From positions 2,353,501-2,417,500 of the forward strand of contig JACKNC010000001.1 in NCBI GenBank assembly GCA_024235095.1: a stretch of DNA of 64,000 bases, written 5' to 3'. The position numbers and the translations under genes were made by a program. How positions within the stretch are numbered: the first letter of the stretch is position 1; every line of letters starts with the position of its first letter. The notes under the pieces were generated by a model, which searched no databases, was not told the DNA's origin, and was given only the letters and a program-made list of their open reading frames with translations. Below are positions 48,702 to 58,058 of this stretch, in pieces. The DNA comes from Gammaproteobacteria bacterium. GTDB taxonomy: Bacteria > Pseudomonadota > Gammaproteobacteria > Competibacterales > Competibacteraceae.

Positions 48702-51700
48702 ATGCCCTTCAGCCACAAAAATGACCTGATTGGCATCTTCGCTCAGCACAAGGTCGCCGCCAATCTGCTGATGGTCATGATGATTCTGGCAGGCGTATGG
48801 GCGCTGGCCAAGCTCAATACCCAATTTTTCCCCAACTTCGCCCTTGACCGGGTCACCGTGCGGGTGGTGTGGACCGGCGCCGCCGCCGAGGATGTTGAGG
48901 AATCGATCACGCATCCTCTGGAACGAGAGTTGCGCTATCTGGATGGATTGAAGAATCTGACCTCAACTTCGTCCAACGGTATTGCTTCGCTGAGCCTGGA
49001 ATTCGAAGAAGGCAGTGACATTGGCCAGGCCCTGGATGATGTCAAGCAGGCGGTGGATCAGGTGCGTAATTTACCCGCCACTGCCGAGAAACCTGAAATC
49101 GTTCGGGTGATTCGTTACGACTCCATCGCCCGGGTGGTGATTTCCGGCCCCAGCGACCGCACCGAACTGCGCCACCTTGCGCGGCGCTACGAGCGAGAGT
49201 TGCTGGCGCGGGGGATTGCCCGGGTGGATATCACCGGCTTGCCCGAAGAGGAAATCGCGATTCAAGTGCCGACCGCCGCCCTACAGGAGTTGGGTTTGTC
49301 ACTTCCCCAAATAGCTGAGCGGGTGGGAGAATTGAGTCGCGATCTGCCAGCGGGCACGGTAGGCCGCAACGATGTCGCTCGCCAGTTGCGCAGTCTGGAT
49401 CAGCGCCGTGATGAAGCGGCTTTTACCACGCTGCCGTTGAAAACCGCGCGGGAGGGGGCGCTGGTAACCTTGGGCGATGTCGCGACGATCGAACGGCGTC
49501 CCCGGAACGGCGAGGTATGGCTGAGTTTTCATGGCCGTCCAGCGGTGGAATTACGCTTGCAGCGCACGGAAACGGCTGACTCTCTTAAATCCGCCCGGAT
49601 ACTGGAAGACTGGCTGGCGGAAACCCGGCCTCAGCTCCCGGCGGGCGTTGAATTGACGGTTTTCGACGAATCCTGGCGACTTATCAAGGACCGTATTTTC
49701 CTGCTGGTCAAAAATGGCGGCAGCGGTCTGGCGCTGGTTGTGGCTATTCTGTTCCTGTTCCTCAATGGTCGCGTCGCCTGGTGGGTAGCGCTGGGCATCC
49801 CGGTATCGTTCATGGCCACGCTGGGCGTGCTGTACGCTGTGGGCGGCAGCATTAATATGATCAGCCTGTTTGCCTTGATCATGGCCCTAGGCATTATCGT
49901 TGACGACGCCATTGTGGTCGGCGAGGATGCGTTGACGCACTATCAGACTGGCGAGCGCTCGTTGGAATCGGCTGAAGGAGGCGCCCGGCGTATGTTGGCG
50001 CCGGTCATGGCGTCTTCCCTGACCACCATCGCCGCCTTTCTGCCACTGATGCTGGTGGGTGGGCCGATTGGCAATATTCTTCGCGATATTCCGCTGGTCA
50101 TTGTCTGCGTGATCCTAGCCTCGCTGGTCGAGAGCTTTTACGTGCTGCCCGGCCATCTGCGTCATAGCTTTCATCGTTTGCATCACGCCGAGCCGAGTCC
50201 GTTGCGTCAGCGATTGGATGCGGGTTTCAACCACTTCCGCGATCAATGGTTTCGGCCACTGGTCACGCTGGCAGTGGATCATCGCTGGACGACTTTGGCC
50301 GGGGCGGTTGCCGTGCTGATTCTGGCAGCCGGGTTGCTGGCTGGCGGCCGGCTCGGTTTCAATTTCTTTCCGACACCGGAGGGGACGAGGCTTAACGCTA
50401 ACGCCAGCTTTGTCGCGGGTACGCCGCCGCAGCGAGTGCGGGCCTTCATGGATCAGGTGAACGCGGCGCTGTGGGCGACTGAACAGGAATTAGGTGGAAA
50501 TTTGGTGGTGGCCGCGCAAACCCGGTACGGCCAGGGCCAGTTAGCCAGCGCGGGCAGCTTGCAAGGCGATCAACACGCTTCCATGCTGATCGAATTAACC
50601 CAGCCCGATACACGCGAGGTGCGGATCAACGACTTCATTAAGACTTGGCGCGCGAAGGTGCAATTACCTGCCGGCATTGAGAATTTCACCTTGTTCTCTC
50701 GCACTTCCGGTCCGCCGGGCCGGGATGTCGATATTCGCCTGATGGGGGAAAATGTTGATCAGCTCAAGGCCGCCGCCAACGAACTGGCCCAAACGCTCTT
50801 CACCATCCGGGGCGTCTCGGCTATCGAGGACGATATGCCATACGGCAAGGAGCAATTGATCTACCGTTTAACGCCAGCGGGCGAGGCCCTGGGTTTGACG
50901 GTGGACATGATCGGTCGTCAATTGCGGGCAGCGTTTGATGGCCAATTGGTGCAAATTTTCCAGGATGGCGATGATGAGGTGGAAGTGCGGGTGATGTTGC
51001 CCGACGCCGAGCGCGATAATCTCATCGGTCTGGAGCGTTTCAATGTGTTGTTACCCAATGGCGAGTCCGTTCCGTTAAACAATGTGGTGAATCTGCAAGC
51101 GCGGCGCGGCTTCGAGGCGGTGCGTCACGCTGAGGGCAAGTTAGCGGTGCAGGTTTCTGCGGATGTCGATACGACAACGGTTAAACAGGGGGAGGTCATT
51201 GCTGCGTTGGAGCAGGGGGTGCTCCAGGATTTACGACAGCGCTATGGCATCAACTATTCGCTGGAAGGCCGCAGCGCGGATCAGCAGGAGACCCTATCGG
51301 ACATGCGACGCGGCGCTCTGTTCGCCTTCGCTTTCATCTATCTGATTCTGGCCTGGGTGTTCGCGTCTTATGGCTGGCCACTGGTGGTGATGACCGCGAT
51401 TCCCTTCGGGATTGTCGGGGCGATTGTCGGCCATTGGGTCATGAATATCGATTTGACGGTTTTATCGCTGTTTGGCCTGTTTGGTCTATCGGGCATTGTG
51501 GTTAACGATTCGATTATCCTGGTCACGTTTTACCAACAGTTACGCGCCAAAGGTCTGGCGGTTCGGGAAGCGCTGGTTGAAGCGGCCTGCCAACGCCTGC
51601 GGGCGGTGTTGCTCACTTCGCTGACGACGATTGCCGGGTTGACGCCACTGCTGTTCGAGAAGTCGTTGCAGGCGCAGTTTTTGATCCCGATGGCTACATC

Positions 51701-51842
51701 CATCTCCTTCGGGCTAGCTTTCTCAACGATTCTGGTGTTGTTTTTCGTGCCTGCCCTCCTGTCCGTGCATGAGAGCGTCGCACATCGATTAGGTGGTCGG
51801 TCAAATGCCTTATCCACCTTGCACGTTAAACCTACCGAGTGA
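48702..51842 (+). CDS. RND-family efflux transporter permease
   Basis: The 1046-residue inner-membrane pump of the AcrB/MMPL-like RND family, with twelve helices and two large periplasmic loops. The N-terminal helix (AANLLMVMMILAGVWALAKLNTQFFP) and TM4 acidic pair (ALGIIVDDAIVVGEDAL) used for proton transfer are present, as is the second repeat segment LTVLSLFGLFGLSGIVVNDSIILV. The substrate (drug, metal or lipid) cannot be told. Co-transcribed with the adaptor. Confidence 0.94.
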   Translation: MPFSHKNDLIGIFAQHKVAANLLMVMMILAGVWALAKLNTQFFPNFALDRVTVRVVWTGAAAEDVEESITHPLERELRYLDGLKNLTSTSSNGIASLSLEFEEGSDIGQALDDVKQAVDQVRNLPATAEKPEIVRVIRYDSIARVVISGPSDRTELRHLARRYERELLARGIARVDITGLPEEEIAIQVPTAALQELGLSLPQIAERVGELSRDLPAGTVGRNDVARQLRSLDQRRDEAAFTTLPLKTAREGALVTLGDVATIERRPRNGEVWLSFHGRPAVELRLQRTETADSLKSARILEDWLAETRPQLPAGVELTVFDESWRLIKDRIFLLVKNGGSGLALVVAILFLFLNGRVAWWVALGIPVSFMATLGVLYAVGGSINMISLFALIMALGIIVDDAIVVGEDALTHYQTGERSLESAEGGARRMLAPVMASSLTTIAAFLPLMLVGGPIGNILRDIPLVIVCVILASLVESFYVLPGHLRHSFHRLHHAEPSPLRQRLDAGFNHFRDQWFRPLVTLAVDHRWTTLAGAVAVLILAAGLLAGGRLGFNFFPTPEGTRLNANASFVAGTPPQRVRAFMDQVNAALWATEQELGGNLVVAAQTRYGQGQLASAGSLQGDQHASMLIELTQPDTREVRINDFIKTWRAKVQLPAGIENFTLFSRTSGPPGRDVDIRLMGENVDQLKAAANELAQTLFTIRGVSAIEDDMPYGKEQLIYRLTPAGEALGLTVDMIGRQLRAAFDGQLVQIFQDGDDEVEVRVMLPDAERDNLIGLERFNVLLPNGESVPLNNVVNLQARRGFEAVRHAEGKLAVQVSADVDTTTVKQGEVIAALEQGVLQDLRQRYGINYSLEGRSADQQETLSDMRRGALFAFAFIYLILAWVFASYGWPLVVMTAIPFGIVGAIVGHWVMNIDLTVLSLFGLFGLSGIVVNDSIILVTFYQQLRAKGLAVREALVEAACQRLRAVLLTSLTTIAGLTPLLFEKSLQAQFLIPMATSISFGLAFSTILVLFFVPALLSVHESVAHRLGGRSNALSTLHVKPTE

Positions 51843-51873
51843 TCTGGAATCGCATTACTATTTTGGAACAGGT

Positions 51874-52362
51874 CTATTTTTCAGCTTTTTCCCGCCGGGC
51901 GCGGAAGAATTCCCGCAATACGGTCCCGCACTCCCTGGCGAACACGCCGCCCATGATATCAACGCGGTGATTGAGAAAATCAGTTTGCAGAAGATTGCAC
52001 ACGGTTCCAGCGGCGCCGGCGCGGGGATCGGCAGCGCCGAACACCAGCCGGGCGATGCGGGCATGAATCATCGCCCCCGCGCACATCGGACACGGCTCCA
52101 GGGTGACATAAAGCGTGCTGTTCACCAGCCGGTAATTGCCGATCCGCGCCGCCGCCGCCCGCATGGCCATAATTTCGGCGTGAGCAGTAGGATCGCAGGC
52201 GCCGATGGACTGGTTCCAGCCCTCGCCGAGGCATTCGCCATCGCGCACTAAAATCGCGCCGACCGGCACTTCGCCCATCGCCGCCGCGTTCCGCGCCCGG
52301 TCCAGCGCCCGGCTCATCCAGTAATAGTCCCGTACGCCGTCCAGTGCAGGCGGCCCGGTCAT
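51874..52362 (-). CDS. tadA: tRNA adenosine(34) deaminase
   Basis: TadA makes inosine-34 in tRNA-Arg(ACG). From ATG 52362 (MTGPPALDGVRDYYWMSRALD) it has 162 residues. Zinc site: HAE in PTAHAEIMAMRAAA and the PCxxC motif EPCPMCAGAMIHARI, with the following LVFGAADPRAGAAG. It is third in guaB-guaA-tadA with 8 nt after guaA. Confidence 0.93.
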   Translation of the reverse strand: MTGPPALDGVRDYYWMSRALDRARNAAAMGEVPVGAILVRDGECLGEGWNQSIGACDPTAHAEIMAMRAAAARIGNYRLVNSTLYVTLEPCPMCAGAMIHARIARLVFGAADPRAGAAGTVCNLLQTDFLNHRVDIMGGVFARECGTVLREFFRARREKAEK

Positions 52363-52369
52363 GGCCTCA

Positions 52370-53950
52370 TTATTCCCATTCAATGGTCGCCGGGGGCTTG
52401 CCGGACACGTCATAGACCACCCGGGAGATACCGCGCACCTCGTTAATGATGCGCCGCGAGACCCGATCCAGGAACGCATAAGGCAAATGCGCCCAGCGGG
52501 CGGTCATGAAATCCACGGTTTCCACCGCGCGCAAGGCGACTACGTAGTCATAACGCCGCCCATCTCCCATGACGCCAACTGACTTGACCGGCAGGAACAC
52601 GACAAACGCCTGACTGGTCTGGTCATACAGTTCCGCCTGCCGCAACTCCTCGATGAAGATGTGGTCGGCGCGGCGCAACAGGTCGGCGTACTCCTTGCGC
52701 ACTTCGCCGAGAATTCGCACACCCAGGCCAGGACCGGGAAAGGGATGACGGTAGACCATTTCGGAGGGAAGACCCAACTCTACCCCCAACCGGCGCACCT
52801 CGTCCTTGAACAGTTCCCGCAACGGCTCTACCAGCTTGAGGCGCATCATGGCCGGCAAGCCGCCGACATTGTGGTGGGATTTGATCACATGCGCCTTGCC
52901 AGTTTTCGCGCCCGCCGATTCGATCACATCGGGGTAAATGGTGCCCTGAGCCAGCCATTGCACGTTTTGCAGCTTAGCTGCTTCTTCCTCAAAGATTTGC
53001 ACGAACAATCCGCCGATGATCTTGCGCTTCTGCTCGGGATCGGTCACGCCAGCCAGCAGATCCAGGAACCGCTCTTCGGCATCCACCCGGATCACGCGCA
53101 CGCCCAGATGTTGCCCGAATGTCGTCATCACCTGGTCGCCTTCATGCAAGCGCAGCAGTCCGGTATCCACGAACACGCAAGTCAATTGCGCGCCAATCGC
53201 CCGATGCAACAGCGCCGCCACTACCGAGGAATCCACGCCGCCGGACAGGCCCAGCAACACTTCATCGTTTCCCACCTGAGAACGGATCGCGGTGATGCTG
53301 TCTTCGATGATATTGCCGGTGGTCCACAGCGGCTCGCAACCGCAAATATCCAGCACGAACCGGCGCAGGATGCGCTCGCCCTGGCGGGTGTGGGTGACTT
53401 CAGGGTGGAACTGGACGCCGTACCAGCGTTTTTTGTCGTGAGCCATGCCTGCGATAGGGCACGTCGTCGTGCTGGCGATGCACACGAAACCGTCAGGCAA
53501 TTCGGTCACCCGGTCGCCGTGGCTCATCCATACGTCCAGCAGGCCGTAGCCTTCCGGGCTGGCGTGATCCTCGATCGCGCGCAACAGTGCCGAATGGGCG
53601 TGGGCGCGCACCTGAGCGTAGCCGAACTCCTGATGATCGGACGCCTCGACCTGACCGCCGAGTTGCAAGGCCATAGCCTGCATCCCGTAGCAGATGCCCA
53701 GCAGCGGCGCATCCATATCGAACACGATGGACGGCAGGCGCGGTCCGTGGGCCATTGTAGTCGATTCCGGGCCGCCGGACAGGATGACGCCCTGGGGATG
53801 AAAGGCATACAGCGCCTCCGGATCGGCGTCCCAAGGATGAATTTCGCAATAGACGCCGATTTCTCGCACCCGGCGAGCAATCAACTGGGTGTACTGGGAA
53901 CCGAAGTCCAGGATTAGAATACGGTCGAGATGAATGTCGCGAGTGGTCAT
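52370..53950 (-). CDS. guaA: GMP synthase (glutamine-hydrolysing)
   Basis: Converts XMP to GMP with glutamine and ATP. The 526-residue sequence has the class-I glutaminase domain (LLGICYGMQAMALQLGG nucleophile Cys; VQFHPEVTHT His/Glu), the ATP-pyrophosphatase P-loop LSGGVDSSVVAALLHRAIG, and the C-terminal dimer domain (HPFPGPGLGVRILGEV; PATIEWE at the end). It starts 3 nt after the guaB stop. Confidence 0.97.
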   Translation of the reverse strand: MTTRDIHLDRILILDFGSQYTQLIARRVREIGVYCEIHPWDADPEALYAFHPQGVILSGGPESTTMAHGPRLPSIVFDMDAPLLGICYGMQAMALQLGGQVEASDHQEFGYAQVRAHAHSALLRAIEDHASPEGYGLLDVWMSHGDRVTELPDGFVCIASTTTCPIAGMAHDKKRWYGVQFHPEVTHTRQGERILRRFVLDICGCEPLWTTGNIIEDSITAIRSQVGNDEVLLGLSGGVDSSVVAALLHRAIGAQLTCVFVDTGLLRLHEGDQVMTTFGQHLGVRVIRVDAEERFLDLLAGVTDPEQKRKIIGGLFVQIFEEEAAKLQNVQWLAQGTIYPDVIESAGAKTGKAHVIKSHHNVGGLPAMMRLKLVEPLRELFKDEVRRLGVELGLPSEMVYRHPFPGPGLGVRILGEVRKEYADLLRRADHIFIEELRQAELYDQTSQAFVVFLPVKSVGVMGDGRRYDYVVALRAVETVDFMTARWAHLPYAFLDRVSRRIINEVRGISRVVYDVSGKPPATIEWE

Positions 53951-53952
53951 GT

Positions 53953-55416
53953 TCAGTCAACCCGGTAATTGGGGGCTTCCTTGGTGATGGATACGTCATG
54001 GACATGACTTTCACGCATTCCCGCCGAAGTGACCCGAGTAAAGGCCGGTTTGGTGCGCATTTCGGGAATATCCCGGCAACCGACATAACCCATGCTCGAA
54101 CGCAGGCCGCCCATGAGCTGATTAATAATCGCCAGTACGCTGCCCTTGTAGGGTACCCGGCCTTCGATGCCCTCGGGAACCAGTTTTTCCACCGCGCTGC
54201 CTTCCTGGAAATAGCGGTCACTGGAGCCGTGTTGCTGGGTCATTGCGCCAATGGACCCCATGCCTCGGTAGGATTTGTAGGACCGGCCCTGATACAGCTC
54301 TACCTCGCCCGGCGCTTCCTCAGTGCCAGCGAACAGACTACCGATCATCACCGAATGCGCCCCGGCAGCCATCGCTTTAGCCAGGTCGCCGGAGTAGCGC
54401 ACTCCGCCGTCGGCAACGACCGGCACATCACAGTCATGCAAGGCTTCGGCCACGTTGGACACAGCGCTGATCTGTGGGACGCCGACGCCAGCGATAATGC
54501 GGGTGGTGCAAATTGACCCCGGGCCAATCCCGACCTTCACCGCGTCAGCTCCAGCTTCCACCAGATCGCGGGCGGCGGCGGCGGTGGCGATATTGCCGCC
54601 AATGACTTGAATATCTGGGTGATGCTTTTTGATCCAGCGCACCCGATTGAGCACATTGCGGGAATGACCATGTGCGGTGTCCACCACCAGCACATCGGCT
54701 CCGGCCCCAACCAGTGCCGCTACCCGTTCGTCAGTGTCCCCCCCGGTGCCGACCGCTGCGCCCACCCGCAATCGTCCCCATTCGTCTTTGCAGGCGAGGG
54801 GGAAATCGCTGGATTTCTGAATGTCCTTGACGGTGATCATGCCGCGTAGTTGGAAGCGGTTGTTGACCACCAGCACCTTCTCGATGCGATGTTTGTGCAG
54901 CAACGCAATAATTTCTTCGCGCCCAGCGCCTTCGCGCACCGTGACCAACCGCTCCCTAGGGGTCATGATGGCGCTGACCGGGGCATCCAAGTTGTGCTCA
55001 AAACGCAAGTCGCGACTGGTCACAATACCGACCAGATCCTCGCCATCGACGACGGGTACTCCGGAGATATGATGGGCGCGGGTCAGGGCCAGCACCTCGC
55101 GAATGTTGGCGCTGGGGCCGGTGACAATGGGATCATTGATCACGCCGGTTTCATATTTCTTGACGCGCCGAACTTCCTGGGCCTGTTTTTCAACGGGCAT
55201 GTTCTTGTGGATAATACCGATCCCACCTTCCTGCGCTAGAGCGATCGCTAAGCGCGACTCGGTAACGGTGTCCATCGCCGCCGATACCAGCGGAATGTTC
55301 AGAGTGATTGCGCGCGTCAACTGGGTCTTGAGGCTCACTTCATTGGGCAGCACCTCGGAATAAGCGGGGAGGAGCAAAACATCATCGAAAGTCAGGGCTT
55401 CTTGAACAATACGCAT
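53953..55416 (-). CDS. guaB: IMP dehydrogenase
   Basis: Catalyses the rate-limiting IMP to XMP step. The 487-residue protein carries an inserted pair of CBS domains (about 92-205; PVVDGEDLVGIVTSRD, IEKVLVVNNRFQLRGMITV), the catalytic Cys loop GIGPGSICTTRIIAGVG, and the phosphate loop VADGGVRYSGDLAKAMAAGA. First gene of guaB-guaA-tadA. The intergenic region to the right holds a MITE-like element. Confidence 0.97.
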   Translation of the reverse strand: MRIVQEALTFDDVLLLPAYSEVLPNEVSLKTQLTRAITLNIPLVSAAMDTVTESRLAIALAQEGGIGIIHKNMPVEKQAQEVRRVKKYETGVINDPIVTGPSANIREVLALTRAHHISGVPVVDGEDLVGIVTSRDLRFEHNLDAPVSAIMTPRERLVTVREGAGREEIIALLHKHRIEKVLVVNNRFQLRGMITVKDIQKSSDFPLACKDEWGRLRVGAAVGTGGDTDERVAALVGAGADVLVVDTAHGHSRNVLNRVRWIKKHHPDIQVIGGNIATAAAARDLVEAGADAVKVGIGPGSICTTRIIAGVGVPQISAVSNVAEALHDCDVPVVADGGVRYSGDLAKAMAAGAHSVMIGSLFAGTEEAPGEVELYQGRSYKSYRGMGSIGAMTQQHGSSDRYFQEGSAVEKLVPEGIEGRVPYKGSVLAIINQLMGGLRSSMGYVGCRDIPEMRTKPAFTRVTSAGMRESHVHDVSITKEAPNYRVD

Positions 55417-55489
55417 GGCGGGGCCTCAAGACTGAGCGAAAATAAACTATTCATTTTATGTCACGACGTCCGCCTGGTAAATGGAAAAT

Positions 55490-55499
55490 CGGCTAAATC
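55490..55499. repeat. Left 10-bp direct repeat (CGGCTAAATC) of a MITE-like element
   Basis: CGGCTAAATC recurs at 55635-55644 on the other side of the element, so it is likely a target-site duplication. Confidence 0.8.
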
Positions 55500-55634
55500 A
55501 TCACCACCTATCAGTTCCGCATCACAGGCGGTTGTAGATGTTGTAGCCTGGATTCCGCTACGCTTCATCCAGGCTACGAGTTACGAGCTGCAAGCTATCG
55601 ATCTGTCCGCGATGAAGAACTGATAGGTGGTGAG
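55500..55634. mobile_element. MITE-like element, about 135 bp
   Basis: Perfect 17-bp inverted repeats TCACCACCTATCAGTTC (55501-55517) and its complement (55617-55633) are flanked by the 10-bp direct repeat CGGCTAAATC on both sides. It has no protein-coding capacity. A nested palindrome, TAGCCTGGAT/ATCCAGGCTA, lies inside at 55544-55576. No parent transposase with these ends is in the window, so the mobilising family is unknown. Confidence 0.8.
55544..55576. repeat. Palindrome TAGCCTGGAT/ATCCAGGCTA inside the MITE
   Basis: A 10-bp perfect stem (55544-55553 with 55567-55576). This type of hairpin occurs as a dispersed repeat in many proteobacterial intergenic regions; here it appears to be carried by, or nested in, the MITE-like element. 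Confidence 0.7.
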
Positions 55635-55644
55635 CGGCTAAATC
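55635..55644. repeat. Right 10-bp direct repeat (CGGCTAAATC)
   Basis: Matches 55490-55499 exactly. Confidence 0.8.
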
Positions 55645-55712
55645 GAAAGGGCTAACTCACAGCAGTACGGCTACAATCTGGTTTTCTGAAGTCAGCAAGG
55701 TTTTTCGCACCC

Positions 55713-56408
55713 ATGACCAACACGGTTAAAACCTTTTCCAAGATGAGCAACGATCCAATGCTCAATTTGACCCACCGCTTCAGCGAGGCCGAAATCGACG
55801 CCGTGTACAAAGCCATTGCCTTGCGCCGCGACATGCGCCATTTCCGTCCGGGTCAGGTCCCGAAAGAACAACTGCAACGCCTGCTGGCGGCGGCCCACTG
55901 CGCGCCCAGCGTCGGTTTCATGCAACCTTGGCGTTTTATCCGTGTAACCGATACTGCTTTGCGCCGCGCCATTCACGCTCTGGTCGAAGCCGAACGCATC
56001 CGCACCGCTCAAGCTATGGGCGAGCGTGAGGATGAATTTATGCGCCTGAAAGTGGAAGGCGTACTGGACTGCGCGGAAGTGTTGGTGGCGGCGTTGATGG
56101 ATGGACGTGAGCGTCATATCTTTGGCCGGCGTACCTTACCGGAGATGGATCTGGCCTCCGCCGCTTGCGCGATTCAAAACCTGTGGCTGGCGGCGCGGGC
56201 CGAGGGACTGGGTATGGGCTGGGTGTCGCTGTTTGACCCGGATGCGCTGGCCAGGTTGCTGGGAATGCCGCTGGGCGCGCGGCCCGTAGCCGTGCTGTGT
56301 CTGGGACCGGTCGAGCAGTTCTACGAAAAACCCATGTTGGAACAGGAAGGCTGGGCGCAACGCCAGCTGCTCAGTGAGTTGGTGAGTGAAAACGGCTGGC
56401 CGGAATGA
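55713..56408 (+). CDS. bluB: 5,6-dimethylbenzimidazole synthase (BluB)
   Basis: BluB breaks reduced FMN with O2 to form the lower ligand of cobalamin. The 231-residue nitroreductase-fold protein has RRDMRHFRPGQVP, APSVGFMQPWRFI, and AARAEGLGMGWVSLFDP with PVAVLCLGPVEQFYEKP. ATG 55713 is used, though a start at 55743 (MSNDPMLNLTHRF) is possible. The gene is single here with no cobalamin-synthesis neighbours and no recognisable B12 riboswitch upstream. Since BluB needs oxygen, the host lives at least partly aerobically or gets O2. Confidence 0.9.
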   Translation: MTNTVKTFSKMSNDPMLNLTHRFSEAEIDAVYKAIALRRDMRHFRPGQVPKEQLQRLLAAAHCAPSVGFMQPWRFIRVTDTALRRAIHALVEAERIRTAQAMGEREDEFMRLKVEGVLDCAEVLVAALMDGRERHIFGRRTLPEMDLASAACAIQNLWLAARAEGLGMGWVSLFDPDALARLLGMPLGARPVAVLCLGPVEQFYEKPMLEQEGWAQRQLLSELVSENGWPE

Positions 56409-56615
56409 TTCAGAAACCGGCCTGAACTCCACTATGGAATTGTCATCAATCAGCCAAACTACGGTATTTATCATTCATGTCCTTTATCCCTCAAGCAACA
56501 TCCGAAATAAATGCAATTTTTTACAATTAGTTAATCAATATTCACTCTTGGCGCGGCGCTTGAATAAGTGATAGCGAAAATCGACTGTCACCGTGACCTG
56601 GGAGTCATTCTGATA

Positions 56616-57371
56616 ATGAAAGCACGTATTACCCGCTTACTGATAGGCTGGGCGCTTACCGTTTCTAGCCTGGCGACCCAAGCTGCTCAAGTCCAAGTCG
56701 CAGTCGCGGCCAATTTCACTGCGCCGATGCAGAAAATCGCCGTTGAATTTGAAAAAGACACCGGACACCAGGCGCTGCTGTCTTTTGGCGCGACCGGCAA
56801 GCTCTACGCGCAGATCAAAAACGGCGCGCCGTTCCAGGTTTTCCTCGCTGCTGATGACAAAACCCCGGCCAAACTGGAAGCCGAAGGTGATACCGTTCCC
56901 GGCAGCCGCTTCACCTACGCTATTGGAACACTGGTGTTGTGGTCGGCCAAGCCGGATTTTGTCGATGATCAGGGCAAGGTGTTGAAAAAAGGCGATTTCA
57001 AGTATCTAGCCATTACTAACCCCAAGACGGCTCCTTACGGCGCGGCGGCAATCGCCACGCTGACGAAACTAGGTCTGTTCGACGCGCTCCAGTCCAAATT
57101 GGTGACGGGCGAAAATGTCTCGCAGACCTATCAATTTATCTTCACTGGCAATGCCGAATTAGGCTTTATTGCTCTATCGCAAGTGATAGTTGATGGGCAG
57201 TTGACCGGCGGTTCCACCTGGATCGTCCCTGCCGACTTGCATGAGCCAATCCGCCAGGATGCGGTGATTCTCGCCAAGGGCCAGGATCAGCCGGCGGCGC
57301 AGGTGCTGGTTGATTATCTCAAGAGTGAAAAGGTCAAAGCTATTATCGAATCTTATGGTTACGGGCTTTGA
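56616..57371 (+). CDS. modA: Molybdate ABC transporter substrate-binding protein
   Basis: The 251-residue protein from ATG 56616 has a signal peptide (MKARITRLLIGWALTVSSLATQA) then AQVQVAVAANFTAPMQKIAVEFEKDTG. The oxyanion-binding Ser/Thr are in VAVAANFT and LLSFGATGKLYAQI, with the ITNPKTAPYGAAA segment also contacting the ligand. It is the first gene of modABC and binds molybdate/tungstate in the periplasm. No clear ModE operator is seen in the 207-nt upstream gap. Confidence 0.93.
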   Translation: MKARITRLLIGWALTVSSLATQAAQVQVAVAANFTAPMQKIAVEFEKDTGHQALLSFGATGKLYAQIKNGAPFQVFLAADDKTPAKLEAEGDTVPGSRFTYAIGTLVLWSAKPDFVDDQGKVLKKGDFKYLAITNPKTAPYGAAAIATLTKLGLFDALQSKLVTGENVSQTYQFIFTGNAELGFIALSQVIVDGQLTGGSTWIVPADLHEPIRQDAVILAKGQDQPAAQVLVDYLKSEKVKAIIESYGYGL

Positions 57372-57383
57372 GGAACGCCGCGC

Positions 57384-58058
57384 GTGCTGAGCGACGTTGA
57401 TTTGGCGGCAGTCTGGCTGACGCTCAAGCTGGCCACTATAACGACCATGATTCTGCTGATCGTGGGGACGCCCATCGCCTGGTGGCTGGCCCGCACTGGT
57501 TCAAAATGGAAAGGTGTGATTGGCGCGGTAGTGGCCTTACCGCTGGTGCTGCCGCCGACCGTCCTTGGGTTTTACCTGCTGATCGCCCTGGGACCGCACG
57601 GGCCGGTTGGTCAGCTTACCCAGCTCCTGGGCTGGGGCGTTCTGCCCTTCACCTTCGCCGGGTTGGTGGTGGCCTCCGTGTTTTATTCGATGCCTTTTGT
57701 CGTGCAACCCCTGCAACAGGCATTCGAGGCGATTGGCGTCCGACCGCTGGAAGTGGCGGCGACCCTGCGTGCCAGTCCCTGGGATGCCTTCTTCACGGTC
57801 GTTTTACCGCTGGCCAAGCCTGGCTTCATTACCGCCGCGATTCTCGGCTTTGCCCACACCGTCGGGGAATTCGGCGTGGTGCTGATGATTGGCGGCAACA
57901 TCCCGGAGAAGACTCGGGTAGTGTCGGTGCAAATCTACGATCACGTCGAGGCGCTGGAATACGCTGAGGCCCATCTGCTGGCGGGCGGCATGTTGCTGTT
58001 TAGCTTCTTTGTGCTGCTGGCGCTGTATTCCCGCAAGGGAACGCACACTTGGAAATAA
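57384..58058 (+). CDS. modB: Molybdate ABC transporter permease
   Basis: A 224-residue permease with about five helices, starting at GTG 57384. The EAA-loop motif is seen in AFEAIGVRPLEVAATLRASPWDAFFTVVLPLAKPGFITAAILGFAHTVGEFG. It lies 12 nt after modA and overlaps modC by 10 nt. Confidence 0.93.
   Translation: MLSDVDLAAVWLTLKLATITTMILLIVGTPIAWWLARTGSKWKGVIGAVVALPLVLPPTVLGFYLLIALGPHGPVGQLTQLLGWGVLPFTFAGLVVASVFYSMPFVVQPLQQAFEAIGVRPLEVAATLRASPWDAFFTVVLPLAKPGFITAAILGFAHTVGEFGVVLMIGGNIPEKTRVVSVQIYDHVEALEYAEAHLLAGGMLLFSFFVLLALYSRKGTHTWK

Noticed and set aside
55634..55712. Cobalamin riboswitch upstream of bluB
   Set aside because: The ~80 nt between the MITE and bluB have no B12-box-like sequence and are too short for the full riboswitch.
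56409..56615. ModE operator or molybdenum-cofactor riboswitch upstream of modA
   Set aside because: Only weak dyads such as GTGA...TCAC are seen, with no match to the ModE consensus and no riboswitch fold that I can support.
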